From: Bacillota bacterium
GTDB lineage: Bacteria; Bacillota; Clostridia; Acetivibrionales; DSM-27016
Direction: 5' to 3'
Length of the DNA: 64,000 nt
Assembly (NCBI GenBank): GCA_023390115.1
Contig: JAEWDM010000019.1
Span: 124,001-188,000 of the forward strand
Made by a program: the position numbers and the translations under genes. Shown piece by piece: positions 47,209 through 57,738 of the stretch. Numbering within the stretch: the stretch's first letter is position 1; the number at the start of each line of letters is the position of its first letter. The notes beneath the pieces were generated by a model. That model ran no database searches. It had not been told where the DNA came from and was given only the letters and a program-made list of their open reading frames with translations.

Positions 47209-48534
47209 TTAAAAAGCTTTATTTTTTATTTTGCTTATGACTCCATCCAGATCCACAGCCTCCTGCAGTCCTGTCGACATGTCCTTCAGCTTAAAAAGGC
47301 CTGCTTTCACCTCATCCTCGCCTATAACAACGGCATACGGAATTCCAAGCCTGTCTGCATAGCCGAACTTTTTGCCGGTTTTACCTTCGTTAAAATAAAC
47401 CTCCGCAGCAATTCCGGCCTCTCTTATTTTAGTGGCAAAATCCAGGGCCGGGCCCATGGTATCCTGCATTGGTATAATCAGCAGCACTGTCGGCGTAGCT
47501 CTTTTTGACTGCTCCAATATCCCGGCCTCCCTAAGCTGGTAAAAAAGCCGGGTCAAGCCTATTGAAATACCCACGCCGGGCAGCTTCTTCTCGGTATAAT
47601 TCTGGGCAAGGCTGTCGTACCTTCCTCCGGAGCAGACGCTTCCTATGGAGGGATAATTGTCAAGTATGGTCTCGTATACCGTGCCGGTATAGTAATCAAG
47701 CCCTCTGGCAATGGTCAGGTCTATCGCATAATTTTTTTCCGGTATATTGAAATAGCTTATATGCTCCAATACCCCCTCAAGCTCCTCAAGTCCCCGCAAA
47801 AACAGAGACGATCCGGCATTCATTCCTTTAAGCCCGCCTATTACTTCAGCGGCACCTCCCTTTATCTCTATAAACCTCATGACGCTGTCCACCGCACTAT
47901 CGCAAAGGCCCAGCGACCGCAGCTCCCGCGCAGTATTTTCCCGTCCTATTTTCCCCAGCTTGTCAATCGTCCTCAGCACCTGCGCCCTGTCCTCAATACC
48001 CAATGTCTCGAAAAAGCCGTTTAAAACCTTTCTGTTGTTTATCCTTATCGTAAAATCCTCAAACCCAAGAGCTTTAAAGGTAGAGTATATTACACTTAAT
48101 ATTTCGGCGTCGTTTATAACGCTGAGCGTGTCATTGCCCACAATGTCTATGTCGCACTGGTAAAACTCCCTGAAACGCCCCTTTTGCGGTCTTTCTCCCC
48201 TGAATACCTTCCCTATGTGATATCTTCTGAAGGGAAAAACCAGATCATTATAATGCTGTGCCACATACCTTGCAAGAGGCACCGTAAGATCAAACCTCAG
48301 AGACAGGTCATTGTCTCCCTTATTAAAACGGTATATCTGCTTCTCGGTATCACCCCCGCTTTTTGCCAGCAGTATTTCCGATTTTTCAATAGTGGGAGTA
48401 TCCAGCGGCAAAAAGCCGTATTTTTCATAAGTACTCTTTATAATGCTGATCATTTTGTCGAACAGCATCTGATCAGCCGGCAAAAGCTCCATAAAGCCCG
48501 GAAGAATCGACGGCACTGTTATATTCCTGCTCAA
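47209..48534 (-). CDS. hisS: Histidyl-tRNA synthetase
   Basis: The protein has 441 aa from TTG 48534, chosen because GGAGG lies 9 nt upstream; the next in-frame TTG at 48555 has no ribosome site. Class II motifs are present: motif 2 FRGERPQKGRFREFYQCD, the HisA motif ARGLDYYTGTVYE and motif 3 GVGISIGLTRLF. A C-terminal anticodon domain follows. It is the first gene after the T-box leader, followed by aspS. Confidence 0.96.
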   Translation of the reverse strand: MSRNITVPSILPGFMELLPADQMLFDKMISIIKSTYEKYGFLPLDTPTIEKSEILLAKSGGDTEKQIYRFNKGDNDLSLRFDLTVPLARYVAQHYNDLVFPFRRYHIGKVFRGERPQKGRFREFYQCDIDIVGNDTLSVINDAEILSVIYSTFKALGFEDFTIRINNRKVLNGFFETLGIEDRAQVLRTIDKLGKIGRENTARELRSLGLCDSAVDSVMRFIEIKGGAAEVIGGLKGMNAGSSLFLRGLEELEGVLEHISYFNIPEKNYAIDLTIARGLDYYTGTVYETILDNYPSIGSVCSGGRYDSLAQNYTEKKLPGVGISIGLTRLFYQLREAGILEQSKRATPTVLLIIPMQDTMGPALDFATKIREAGIAAEVYFNEGKTGKKFGYADRLGIPYAVVIGEDEVKAGLFKLKDMSTGLQEAVDLDGVISKIKNKAF

Positions 48535-48601
48535 AATAGCCTTCCTCCATTTCAAAAAAACTGGTCATTATTTAGTATTGCCATATGTTTTAAAGCAAAT
48601 A

Positions 48602-48942
48602 AAAAAGCCTCCCGCCCTTAAAACATGAAATGTCAAGGGACGAGACGCCTTAAGCTCCCGCGGTACCACCCTATTAAGCCCTGCTGCCCGCTCTAAAGAA
48701 ACCGCGTGCTGTATTGCTCCGCTTCTTTACAGGCTAAGCCGGCCCACTTTAAATCCTTAACGCCGGATAAGCGTATCTGCCTAATAACTTAAACCACATA
48801 TAAGCTAAGCTTTCGGGAGATCGACTCCAGGAGGTTCTTTCACCAACCTTTTCCTGAAAGAGCTCCCAGTCACGGCACTTTCTCCCTGTAGGCAGCATTG
48901 GCTACTTTTTCCGTTCACAGTCTTTCACACTATAGCCTATAT
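48602..48942 (-). promoter_or_regulatory. T-box leader of hisS-aspS
   Basis: The minus-strand leader contains a Stem I region with the loop GGTTGGTGAAAGAACC, the T-box motif AGGGTGGTACCGCGG (48672-48658) and a terminator ending AAGGGCGGGAGGC + TTTTTT (about 48650-48602). Uncharged tRNA pairing with the T-box stabilises the antiterminator. A possible specifier is GAU (Asp) at 48822-48820 in GAGTCGATCTCC, but I could not confirm the specifier loop by folding; His or Asp is expected from the genes. Confidence 0.95.
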
Positions 48943-48970
48943 TTTATATTTTTCGTCATGACGTTGTCAA
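48943..48970 (-). promoter_or_regulatory. Promoter of the hisS-aspS T-box operon
   Basis: Minus strand: TTGACA at 48970-48965, a 16-bp spacer, then TATAAA at 48948-48943. Confidence 0.8.
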
Positions 48971-49027
48971 GACACAATTTTATAAAAATGCTCTCCGAGG
49001 CGCAACTGTAAAAGCCTCGTCTGTCTG

Positions 49028-49645
49028 TCACCCGTATACATAGGGGTTGTTGGCCCGCTCATACCCTATGGTAGTAGCGGTGCCGTGCCCCGGGTACACC
49101 TCCACCTCATCCTCCAGCACCATCAGCTTGGTTTTTATTGAATTGATAAGCTCATCGTAATCCCCGTTGCCAAGGTCCGTCCTGCCTATCGACATTCTGA
49201 AAAGAGTATCCCCCGAAAACAAACGGTTTTCCGCCTTTATGCAGATTCCTCCTGCCGAATGCCCCGGAGTATGTATTATTTGGAGCTCCATTTCTCCCAC
49301 CTTGAGAATATCCCCGTCCTTAACGGTAATATCCGCATCGCCAAATGCTTTTGCCAGCCCGAACAGTGCGGAGCCATTAAGCCGTGGGTTGGAAAGATAC
49401 ACCGCATCATCGGCATGAGCCGCCACACTAGCCCCTGTCTTCTCCCTGAGCTCGTCCATATGGCATACGTGATCAATGTGTACGTGGGTCAGTATTATAT
49501 ACTTTATATTCAACCCAAGCTCCGCCACCGCGGCCATAATTTCACCGCATTCAACACCCGGGTCTATTACCGCGCCCTCTCCTTTATCTCCTATTATATA
49601 GCAGTTGGACGAAAACATTCCTGTCATCAAACGTTTATAAACCAT
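49028..49645 (-). CDS. MBL-fold metallo-hydrolase (glyoxalase II-like)
   Basis: The 205-aa metallo-beta-lactamase-fold hydrolase has metal motif THVHIDHVCH (HxHxDH), HTPGHSAGG with a third His, SGDTLF with the bridging Asp, and PGHG with the last His. It resembles the stand-alone YcbL/GloB2 group, which acts on thioesters such as S-lactoylglutathione. The true substrate is uncertain in a glutathione-poor anaerobe. It sits between dtd and hisS as in many Clostridia. Confidence 0.9.
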   Translation of the reverse strand: MVYKRLMTGMFSSNCYIIGDKGEGAVIDPGVECGEIMAAVAELGLNIKYIILTHVHIDHVCHMDELREKTGASVAAHADDAVYLSNPRLNGSALFGLAKAFGDADITVKDGDILKVGEMELQIIHTPGHSAGGICIKAENRLFSGDTLFRMSIGRTDLGNGDYDELINSIKTKLMVLEDEVEVYPGHGTATTIGYERANNPYVYG

Positions 49646-49669
49646 AGCAAACTCCTTTAAAGCTTAATT

Positions 49670-50119
49670 TTAAAATTCCTTCCTGCTGTCCAGCATAATT
49701 GTAACAGGCCCGTCATTGCATATGTCCACCTCCATATGGGCCTGAAATTTTCCGGTTTCAAGCTTAACGGGAAACCTCCGGCAATACTTGACGAAGCTCT
49801 CATAGATCTCATTAGCCGCCTGTGGGGCAGCCGCCCTATCATAGCTCGGCCTTTTTCCCTTTCTGCAGTCTCCGTAAAGAGTAAACTGGGAAACAATAAG
49901 CAGCTCTCCTCCAACATCGAGCAGTGAAAGATTCATCCTGCCGTTTTCATCCTCAAATACTCTAAGTCCGGCTATCTTGTCGGCTATGTAGCATATGTCC
50001 CTCCCGGAATCCTCCTTCTCCACTCCCAAAAACACCAGCAGCCCCTTCCCAATCTCACCCTCTGTCACACTCTCCACAGACACCCTGGCCCGGCTGACTC
50101 TCTGCACAACCGCTCTCAT
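49670..50119 (-). CDS. dtd: D-aminoacyl-tRNA deacylase
   Basis: This 149-aa proofreading enzyme removes D-amino acids (and glycine mis-charged to tRNA-Ala). The N-terminal [16 protein letters not shown], the catalytic SQFTLYGD (about 78-85) and [11 protein letters not shown] are complete family motifs. It is 17 bp downstream of relA, the usual Firmicutes order. Confidence 0.96.
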   Translation of the reverse strand: MRAVVQRVSRARVSVESVTEGEIGKGLLVFLGVEKEDSGRDICYIADKIAGLRVFEDENGRMNLSLLDVGGELLIVSQFTLYGDCRKGKRPSYDRAAAPQAANEIYESFVKYCRRFPVKLETGKFQAHMEVDICNDGPVTIMLDSRKEF

Positions 50120-50136
50120 AGAAGTCTCTCCTTGTT

Positions 50137-52326
50137 CTATTGCTTATTTCTTGTAACCTCAAAAACACTGTCAATCTTTTTAAGCCTCTTAATTATCCTG
50201 TCAAGCTGCTCTGTGTCTGTGATCTCAAGAGTAAGGTTCATTATGGCTATCTGATCCTTTGTAGTTCTGGCATTTATGGCCTTTAAGGGAATTTTCGACT
50301 CTCCTATCGAATTGGTTACCTCCATAAGCAGCGCCGTCCTGTCATTTGCCATCACCGTAATATCCGCCTTATACGCCAGTCTGTTGCTGGCATTGAACCA
50401 GCTTACCTCAATGAGCCTGTTGTCACCGTCGATATTATTTACGTTTACACAGTCCTTGCGGTGCACCGATACCCCTCTTCCCCTGGTGATATATCCCATT
50501 ATATCGTCCCCCGGCACCGGATTGCAGCACCTCGACAGCCTCACAAGACAGTTCTCTATCCCCTTTACCACAACCCCGTTTTCAGGGACTGATTTTTTCT
50601 TTTTGTCCCTGTCGGCCTTGCTGCCTGAAGAAGCCTCAACGGCCTGCTCCTGCAGCTCCTCAGGCTTCAAGGTTTTCCTGTATTCCTCCTTAAGCCTTGA
50701 AATAACCTTATTGGCAGTAATAGCGCCGTACCCTATGCCCGCATAAAGATCATCCATAGTAACAAAGGTATACTTTTTCAGTACTATGTCCACCCATTCC
50801 TGCCTGAAAAGCTGATTGAAGGTAAAGCCCGCCTTTTTTATCTCCCTCTCAACCAGCTCTTTGCCTCTTACTATATTTTCGTCCCTTTTTTCTTTTTTAA
50901 ACCACTGGTTTATCTTATTCCTTGCCTGCGAGCTTTTCACTATCTTCAGCCAATCACGGCTGGGCCCGTGGATATTGGGGGATGTAAGTATCTCTATAAT
51001 GTCTCCGTTCTTCAGCTCATAGCCAAGCGTAACAATTTTTCCGTTAATTCTGGCCCCCATCATTTTGTTTCCTATGGCACTGTGGATAGAGTACGCAAAA
51101 TCAATAGGGGTTGAACCGGCAGGAAGGTTTATTACATCTCCCTTAGGAGTAAATACAAACACCTCATCGGTAAAAAGGTCAATTTTAAGTGTCTCGACAA
51201 ACTCTCTGGCATCACGCATGTCCTTCTGCCACTCAAGGAGCTGTCTCAGCCATGAAAGCTTACTGTCAACGTCGCTGGCCCCGGTGTTTCCCTCCTTATA
51301 CCTCCAGTGAGCCGCAATACCCACCTCGGCAACCCTGTGCATGTCCCATGTCCTTATCTGCACCTCAAAGGGCTGCCCCTCGGGCCCGATAAGCGTTGTA
51401 TGCAGAGACTGGTACATATTGGGCTTGGGCATGGCTATATAATCCTTAAATCTTCCGGGCATAGGCTTATACAGCTCATGAACCAGTCCCAGCACCGCAT
51501 AGCAGTCCTTTACGGAATTGACTATTATTCTCACCGCAAAGAGGTCATATATCTGCTCCAAGGTTTTATTTTGCTCATGCATTTTCCTGTATATGCTGTG
51601 AAAGTGTTTGGGGCGCCCGTCAATGTGAGGCTGCTCAATTCCCAGCTCATTTGTCTTCTCCCTCAGGGTGTCTATTATCTGGGATATATATGCCTCTCTT
51701 TCCTTTCTCTTTGTGGCAATTTTGTTTACCAGGTCATAGTATCCTTTAGGGTCTATATATCTTAAACATATATCCTCCAGCTCCCACTTTATCTTGGATA
51801 TTCCCAGCCGGTGGGCAAGAGGCGCGTATATCTCCAGGGTCTCCTTCGCCTTCTCCGTCTGCTTCTCGGGAGACATGTATTTGAGAGTTCTCATATTGTG
51901 AAGCCTGTCGGCCAGCTTTATCAAAATAACTCTTATGTCCTTGGACATTGCAAGGAACATTTTTCTCAAATTCTCAGCCTGCTGCTCCTCCTTTGTGGTA
52001 TAAGGTATCTTACCCAGCTTGGTAACACCGTCCACAAGAAGCGCGGCCTCCTCCCCGAACTCCTCCTTAATCTCCTCTACAGTATATGTAGTATCCTCAA
52101 CAGTGTCATGCAGAATTGCCGCAATAATGGATGTACAGTCAAGCTCAAGATCAGCCAGTATGCATGCCACCTCTATGGGGTGAATTATGTAAGGGTCTCC
52201 TGAAACTCTTTGCTGCCCGTCATGCGCGCCCTTAGAAACCTTATATGCCTTTTCAAGCATTGTAAAGTCACAATTGGAATTATATTTTTTAATTTTTTCA
52301 ACCAAGCGTTTATAACCATCAGTCAT
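50137..52326 (-). CDS. relA: Bifunctional (p)ppGpp synthetase/hydrolase
   Basis: The 729-aa Rel protein begins at ATG 52326, with GGGGG 8 nt upstream. Its HD hydrolase domain is intact ([28 protein letters not shown]), so it can both make and degrade the alarmone. The synthetase domain ([10 protein letters not shown]), TGS domain ([22 protein letters not shown]) and C-terminal ACT domain follow. It drives the stringent response to uncharged tRNA and lies between apt and dtd. Confidence 0.97.
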   Translation of the reverse strand: MTDGYKRLVEKIKKYNSNCDFTMLEKAYKVSKGAHDGQQRVSGDPYIIHPIEVACILADLELDCTSIIAAILHDTVEDTTYTVEEIKEEFGEEAALLVDGVTKLGKIPYTTKEEQQAENLRKMFLAMSKDIRVILIKLADRLHNMRTLKYMSPEKQTEKAKETLEIYAPLAHRLGISKIKWELEDICLRYIDPKGYYDLVNKIATKRKEREAYISQIIDTLREKTNELGIEQPHIDGRPKHFHSIYRKMHEQNKTLEQIYDLFAVRIIVNSVKDCYAVLGLVHELYKPMPGRFKDYIAMPKPNMYQSLHTTLIGPEGQPFEVQIRTWDMHRVAEVGIAAHWRYKEGNTGASDVDSKLSWLRQLLEWQKDMRDAREFVETLKIDLFTDEVFVFTPKGDVINLPAGSTPIDFAYSIHSAIGNKMMGARINGKIVTLGYELKNGDIIEILTSPNIHGPSRDWLKIVKSSQARNKINQWFKKEKRDENIVRGKELVEREIKKAGFTFNQLFRQEWVDIVLKKYTFVTMDDLYAGIGYGAITANKVISRLKEEYRKTLKPEELQEQAVEASSGSKADRDKKKKSVPENGVVVKGIENCLVRLSRCCNPVPGDDIMGYITRGRGVSVHRKDCVNVNNIDGDNRLIEVSWFNASNRLAYKADITVMANDRTALLMEVTNSIGESKIPLKAINARTTKDQIAIMNLTLEITDTEQLDRIIKRLKKIDSVFEVTRNKQ

Positions 52327-52369
52327 CAAAAATTCCCCCACAATAACGGCAGCAAATAAACATACCCCG

Positions 52370-52885
52370 CTAGAACTCTACTATTGAATCCACATTGAAG
52401 CCCTTAAGCTTCTCTCTTCCGCCAAGGAAGCCCAGCTCGATAAAATAAACTATTCCGGCAACCCTTCCTCCCAGCATTTCAATTAATTGAATATTTGATA
52501 TCGTAGTACCTCCGGTTGCCAGAAGGTCATCCACAATTACCACCCTTTGCCCGGGCTTCACGGCATCCTCATGCATTTCAAGCACATCGGTCCCGTACTC
52601 CAGTTCATATTCCGCCTTCACGGTTTTATACGGCAGCTTGCCCTTTTTTCTGATCGGTATGAATCCCTTGCCGGTCACATATGCCAGAGGAGCCCCAAAC
52701 ACAAAGCCTCTGGATTCGGGACCTACAATAAGATCAAATTCACCAAGCCTGTCAAGCCTTTCCCTCATAAGATCCAATGCCTCTTTAAATGCCTCCGCGT
52801 CCTGAAGCACGGTAGTAATATCAATAAAATCAATTCCCTGCTTCGGAAAATCCATAACATGTCTAAGCTTAGCCTTTAAATCCAT
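52370..52885 (-). CDS. apt: Adenine phosphoribosyltransferase
   Basis: The 171-aa purine-salvage enzyme forms AMP from adenine and PRPP. The PRPP loop is VVIVDDLLATGGTT near residue 115, with the substrate region VGPESRGFVFGAPLA upstream. ATG 52885 follows AAGGGGGG by 8 nt; a longer frame overlaps recJ. The recJ-apt-relA order is conserved in Clostridia. Confidence 0.96.
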   Translation of the reverse strand: MDLKAKLRHVMDFPKQGIDFIDITTVLQDAEAFKEALDLMRERLDRLGEFDLIVGPESRGFVFGAPLAYVTGKGFIPIRKKGKLPYKTVKAEYELEYGTDVLEMHEDAVKPGQRVVIVDDLLATGGTTISNIQLIEMLGGRVAGIVYFIELGFLGGREKLKGFNVDSIVEF

Positions 52886-52914
52886 TTTAAAAACCCCCCT
52901 TAAAAATATGAAAG

Positions 52915-55449
52915 TCATTTAGGCTGCTGCCATCTCCTTTTTAAGCTCTGCAGCATGCAGTACAATTTTGAATCCTCAAGCCTTTTTTTATCCTTTCCCG
53001 CATAGATTACAGTTAAAGCCACGCTTCCGTCTTTCCTCATATCCTTTTTAATAAGCCTCAGCTCTTCAAATATTTCCACACATCTTTTAATTTTAAAATA
53101 ATTTATGTTTATATTATAGCAATATGCCACTTTCTCTGCCAGCCGTGAAAAGCTGCCAAATACTTTACCTTCCGAAGCCCCCGCTTTTAAATACTGATAA
53201 ACAGCCGCAAGCTCTTCCCTCTCGGGAACAATTTGCTCTATATTAAATTCGGGAGTCTCACCACTCCTTACCAGGCGAAGCTTATCCTCTCCCCCCTTTT
53301 CAATAACAGCCCTTAAATAGCCTTCATCAATCCAGCTTCCATATATGGCGGCATTGCCGCACCATGACAATTCAAGCCTGCCCGGATCAGGATTGATGAG
53401 TATAAAATTGCTGTTTGAAGTAAAATTATTACAATCAACACTAGTATAACAAATAATACGGTTTTTTTTAATAGCAGTTTCATGGTTTATTAAAAATTTA
53501 ATCAGGCACTCGGCGTCGGGCAGAGAATTAACCATAATTACAGTACTGTTTTCCATTTGCAGCATGTCCCGAAGAGCCTCCACACCATTATAAGCGGAAT
53601 TAAGTGTCCCCGGCCGGCCGCATCCGGACAAGCTCCAAAATCTCATACATTCATCCAGGCTTATAAAATAGCTTTCCTCTTCAAATGTCCGTGAACCTTG
53701 CTTTATACCCTTAATATTCATCTGGACACGCTCTACGGAATTCCATGAATTTACATCAAGGCTGCACGCCACGTCAATCTTAGAGGTATTATTAACCTTT
53801 TCAAGCAGGTCTCCCATGTTAAAGCCTATTGCATCAATAAAACCTCCGCCATCCTCAAGCTTAAGCTTAAGATGCCTGTTTTCTCCAACCGCTCTGGCCT
53901 CTGCAATACCCAGCCCGTCATACTCGAAAACGGGGCCCGGATTCCCCGCACCAAAGGGTGCAAGCACTTCAAGCTCCCTCACATGGGCAAGGCTCAGGTC
54001 ATCCCTTTTAATAACAGCGTCTATTGTTATTTTGGGTATAAGGTCCCTTTCCTCCATTGCTTCATCAGCATAAATGTTTATCTCTCTCCTGAGAGCAGGT
54101 ATATTTTCTGCTCTTAAGGAAAGTCCTGCCGCCATTTCATGCCCCCCGTACTTTTCCAGCAAATGCTCACAGCAGCCCAACGCCCGAAACAGATCAAAGC
54201 CCTGTATGCTTCTTCCGGAGCCCTTCGCAGCTCCGTCCTCATCACATGAAATCAAAATGCACGGCCTGTAATACCTATCGGTAATTCTTGACGCAACTAT
54301 CCCTATTACGCCGTGGTGCCATCCTTTCCCGCATATTACGATGACCTTTTCCGTTTTAAGATTTATTTCTCTTTCAATTATATCTATTGCCTGCTGCAGT
54401 ATACCTGTCTCGGTTTCCTGCCTCAGCCTGTTCTCCTCATTTAATTGCAGAACTATGCTCAATGCTTCCTTTTCACAGGCAGTAGTAAAAAGCCGCACTG
54501 CACGGCATGCTTTTCCCACCCTGCCCGCCGCATTTATTCTGGGAGCAAGTACAAAGCTGATTACCCACGAGGTTACAGGCCTGCCCTGCAGCCCGCAGTT
54601 ATCCAGCAGCGCTTTTAAACCCGTACGGGATGTGCTTTGTATGACATCTATCCCATTTTTCACAATAATCCTGTTCTCCCCTGTAAGGCTTACCACATCC
54701 GCTACCGTACCTAACGCCGCGAGATCGAGAAAATTGCTGCAATCGGTATCAAGCCCCATTTTTGCAGCTATCGCACAAGCAAGCTTATACGCAACCCCAA
54801 CTCCCGCCAGTTCCTTAAAGGGATATCGTGAGCCCGGAATGCCCGAGCTTATAATTGCAAAGGCTTCCGGAAGAATCTCCTTGCATTCGTGGTGGTCGGT
54901 TATGATTATCTCCATTCCATTTTCATTGATGTATTTTACCTCGTTCACTGCGGTAATGCCGCAATCCACCGTAATAATGAGGCAGCTCCCCACAAGCCTT
55001 ATCCTGTGCAGGGAGTTTATAGAAAGGCCATATCCATCCTCAATGCGATCCGGTATGTAATACTCTACATTTGAGCCTAGTTCCGATAAAAAGCTGTACA
55101 GCAGTGCTGTGCTTGTAATACCGTCCACATCGTAATCTCCGTATATTACGATCCTCTCATGGGCTTTCACTGCCTTTATTATGCGCTCCGCCGCCCTATC
55201 CATATCATTAAACAAAAAGGGATCGTTAAGGCCGTCCATCCGTGGATCTATAAACTCTTTTATTCTTTCAGGATCACTCATTCCCCTTCCCACAAGAATT
55301 GCGGCCAGAAGCCTCGATATTCCCGCTTCCCCCGCCGCCCTGTCTATGTCTTCATCAGAAGCACTGCGGCAAAGCCATAGTTTATCCAAGCGATGAATTT
55401 TATCTAAGTGATTACTTCTATCACCGTGGTGCAATGTATCATGCAGCAT
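52915..55449 (-). CDS. recJ: Single-stranded-DNA exonuclease RecJ
   Basis: The 844-aa 5'-3' ssDNA exonuclease acts in recombination and repair. DHH phosphoesterase motifs are YGDYDVDGITSTALL and ITDHHECKE. DHHA1 has GKGWHHGVIGIVASRI and the GGHEMAAG motif, then an OB domain. A long C-terminal region (about 560-844) is the Firmicutes extension and is less conserved. ATG 55449 has AGGAG 5 nt upstream. It is the first gene of the recJ-apt-relA-dtd unit. Confidence 0.95.
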   Translation of the reverse strand: MLHDTLHHGDRSNHLDKIHRLDKLWLCRSASDEDIDRAAGEAGISRLLAAILVGRGMSDPERIKEFIDPRMDGLNDPFLFNDMDRAAERIIKAVKAHERIVIYGDYDVDGITSTALLYSFLSELGSNVEYYIPDRIEDGYGLSINSLHRIRLVGSCLIITVDCGITAVNEVKYINENGMEIIITDHHECKEILPEAFAIISSGIPGSRYPFKELAGVGVAYKLACAIAAKMGLDTDCSNFLDLAALGTVADVVSLTGENRIIVKNGIDVIQSTSRTGLKALLDNCGLQGRPVTSWVISFVLAPRINAAGRVGKACRAVRLFTTACEKEALSIVLQLNEENRLRQETETGILQQAIDIIEREINLKTEKVIVICGKGWHHGVIGIVASRITDRYYRPCILISCDEDGAAKGSGRSIQGFDLFRALGCCEHLLEKYGGHEMAAGLSLRAENIPALRREINIYADEAMEERDLIPKITIDAVIKRDDLSLAHVRELEVLAPFGAGNPGPVFEYDGLGIAEARAVGENRHLKLKLEDGGGFIDAIGFNMGDLLEKVNNTSKIDVACSLDVNSWNSVERVQMNIKGIKQGSRTFEEESYFISLDECMRFWSLSGCGRPGTLNSAYNGVEALRDMLQMENSTVIMVNSLPDAECLIKFLINHETAIKKNRIICYTSVDCNNFTSNSNFILINPDPGRLELSWCGNAAIYGSWIDEGYLRAVIEKGGEDKLRLVRSGETPEFNIEQIVPEREELAAVYQYLKAGASEGKVFGSFSRLAEKVAYCYNININYFKIKRCVEIFEELRLIKKDMRKDGSVALTVIYAGKDKKRLEDSKLYCMLQSLKRRWQQPK

Positions 55450-55545
55450 CTTTTCTCCTATAAGCAAATTATGATTTTAGTCCTTGTTACGTGTACAATA
55501 CATTATAGATTATTTACAGTAAATGTTCAATTTTTTTTGCCTGCT

Positions 55546-55589
55546 AAAAATGGCATAAAAAAATAGCATAAAAATAATTATGCCATTTT
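55546..55589 (-). terminator. Terminator downstream of the WecA-like gene
   Basis: The stem AAAATGGCATAA/TTATGCCATTTTT on the minus strand ends in a T run. Confidence 0.8.
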
Positions 55590-55622
55590 AAATCTGCCGC
55601 ATTCTAAAAGCATGCTTAAGGG

Positions 55623-56561
55623 CTATACCTTCAAAAGAAGAATTATTATTGATGTCAGGCTGAAGCAAAGGCTTATAAGGCACAGAAATGCCAGCGCCTG
55701 CTTGGGATTTAAGCCAGCCGAAAGCAGCCTGTAATGTGCCTGACTTCTGTCCGCCTTATATATCGGCTTTCCCTCCTTCAGTCTTTTAAAAACGACAAAA
55801 ACATTGTCAAATATGGGAACACCCAGAGCAAGTATGGGAATAAGCACCGATAAAACCGTCGCCTGCTTAAAGGCTCCGTCAAGAGCTATTATTCCAAGAA
55901 TAAAGCCCATAAAGGTAGCTCCCGCATCACCCATATATATTCTTGCAGGGGGACTGTTGTATCTGAGATATCCCAATGCAACCCCTACCAGTATAATAGC
56001 CATATAAGCCGGCGCAGTCCGGCCCATGGCCAGAGCAACAATAAAAAGGGTGGCCGAGGATATGGCGGAAAGCCCTCCTGCAAGCCCGTCAATACCGTCG
56101 GAAAAGTTGATAACCGTCGTAACTCCAAAAATCCATGTCACCGTCAATATAAACTGAATCCATACAGGGAGCAGTACATACTGCCCTGTAAACGGATTAT
56201 TAAAGCCCGTAAATACAATCCCCGAAAAATAAACTATAACCGCAGCTCCCACCTGAACAATGAGCTTGGGCAAAGCCGGGAATTCCTTTCCATGAGTTTT
56301 ATACCAGTCATCCACAATGCCTATTGACAAAACCATTAAGCTTCCCGCAAGGATACCGAGAGTTTCTCTGTCCCATTCCCTTACAAATGCCAGGTATACC
56401 GATATAAAGCCTGCAAATATACCGACGCTTGCCAGGTGCGGCACCGGCTCCTTATGAATTTTTCTCTCAGTCGGCCTGTCCACAAAGCCAATTCTTACTG
56501 CAAGCCCTCTTAAAGGGGGTATAATTAAATATACTATTATAAAGGCCATAAAAAAGGCCAA
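55623..56561 (-). CDS. Undecaprenyl-phosphate sugar-1-phosphate transferase (WecA/TagO/MraY family)
   Basis: The 312-aa (or longer) protein has about 10 membrane helices. Catalytic Asp motifs are DDWYKTHG, INFSDGIDGLAGG and MGDAGATFMGF, and a C-terminal HAHYRL-like loop (QAHYRLL) is present. It loads GlcNAc-1-P or a similar sugar on undecaprenyl phosphate for teichoic acid or polysaccharide synthesis. The in-frame TTG at 56561 is 19 nt from GGAGG. The codon at the ideal 7-nt distance is ATC (56573-56571), so the N-terminus is uncertain. It directly follows prfB. Confidence 0.88.
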   Translation of the reverse strand: MAFFMAFIIVYLIIPPLRGLAVRIGFVDRPTERKIHKEPVPHLASVGIFAGFISVYLAFVREWDRETLGILAGSLMVLSIGIVDDWYKTHGKEFPALPKLIVQVGAAVIVYFSGIVFTGFNNPFTGQYVLLPVWIQFILTVTWIFGVTTVINFSDGIDGLAGGLSAISSATLFIVALAMGRTAPAYMAIILVGVALGYLRYNSPPARIYMGDAGATFMGFILGIIALDGAFKQATVLSVLIPILALGVPIFDNVFVVFKRLKEGKPIYKADRSQAHYRLLSAGLNPKQALAFLCLISLCFSLTSIIILLLKV

Positions 56562-56585
56562 AAAATATCTGATAGCTATCCCTCC

Positions 56586-57690
56586 CTATGCTAATCCGCT
56601 TGTCAGGTAGGCATTTATAAAGCCGTCCAGCCTTCCGTCCATAACGGAATCTACATTACCCTCCTCAAAATTTGTACGGTGATCCTTTACAAGGGTATAC
56701 GGACAAAATACATAAGACCTTATCTGGCTGCCCCATGCAATCTCCATCTGAACCCCCTTTAAGTCCTCTATTTTTTCCTTCTGCTCCCTCTCCTTAAGCT
56801 CAAACAGCTTAGACCTCAGCATTTTCATAGCCGTATCCCTGTTCTGGAACTGAGACCTTTCAGTCTGGCAGGAAACAACCACGCCTGTGGGAATATGGGT
56901 TATTCTTACAGCCGATTCAGTCTTATTTATATGCTGTCCCCCGGCACCGCTTGCCCTATATGTGTCAACACGCAAATCCTCGGGATTTATATCTATTACA
57001 ATATCATCGTCAAGCTCCGGCATTACGTCCATTGACGCAAAGGAGGTATGCCTTCTCCCGGATGAATCAAAGGGAGAAATCCTTACAAGCCTGTGCACCC
57101 CCTTTTCAGATTTCAGATACCCATAAGCATTCTCTCCGATAACATGTATCGCAACGCTTTTAATTCCCGCCTCATCTCCGTCCAGAAAATCCAGTGTCTT
57201 TACGGTATATCCCTTGTCCTCACACCACCTGGTATACATTCTTAAAAGCATTTGCACCCAATCCTGGGCCTCAGTTCCGCCCGCGCCCGCATGCAGGGTC
57301 AGTATGGCGTTGTTTTTATCGTATTTACCCACAAGCAGAGTCTCAATCCTGAGCTTCTCAAAATCCGCTCTAAGTGCTTCCAAACCCTCTCCGACCTCCG
57401 GGATAACACTTTCATCCTTCTCCTCAAGCCCAAGCTCACTCAGTGTAATAAGATCCTCCCACCTGCCGGTCAGGCTTTTAAATTTCTCAACCTTTGTTTT
57501 TAATGCCTTTGTCCTCTGCAGCACCTTCTGGGAATTCTCCATGTCCTCCCAGAATGACGGCTCAGCCGCCTTCTGCTCAAGCTCATCCACCTCGTCGTTT
57601 ATACTGGCGACGTCAAAGTGAAGCCCCCATTTCGTCCAAGTCTGCTTTCATAGCCTCCAGAACAAGCTTATATTGTTCTAATTCCAGCAT
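56586..57690 (-). CDS. prfB: Peptide chain release factor 2, with programmed +1 frameshift
   Basis: Translation starts at ATG 57690 and reads 25 codons to an in-frame TGA at 57615-57613 within CTTTGAC. A +1 slip on CTT continues as DVASINDEVDELEQ to the end, about 367 aa. RF2 reads UGA and UAA, so low RF2 favours the slip. The stop-recognition SPF is in RISPFDSSG, and the GGQ that triggers hydrolysis is in GAGGQHINKTES. The GGGGG stimulator is 5 nt before CTT, while 3 nt is usual. Confidence 0.96.
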
Positions 57691-57738
57691 TCCACTATCA
57701 TTCCCTTCAGCACCTTCTTAAGATTTAAGAGGTATATT

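Noticed and set aside
54341..55060. 239-codon open frame antisense to recJ
   Set aside because: It is explained by codon bias of recJ on the other strand. Its composition (Ser/Pro/Thr-rich) is typical of antisense frames.
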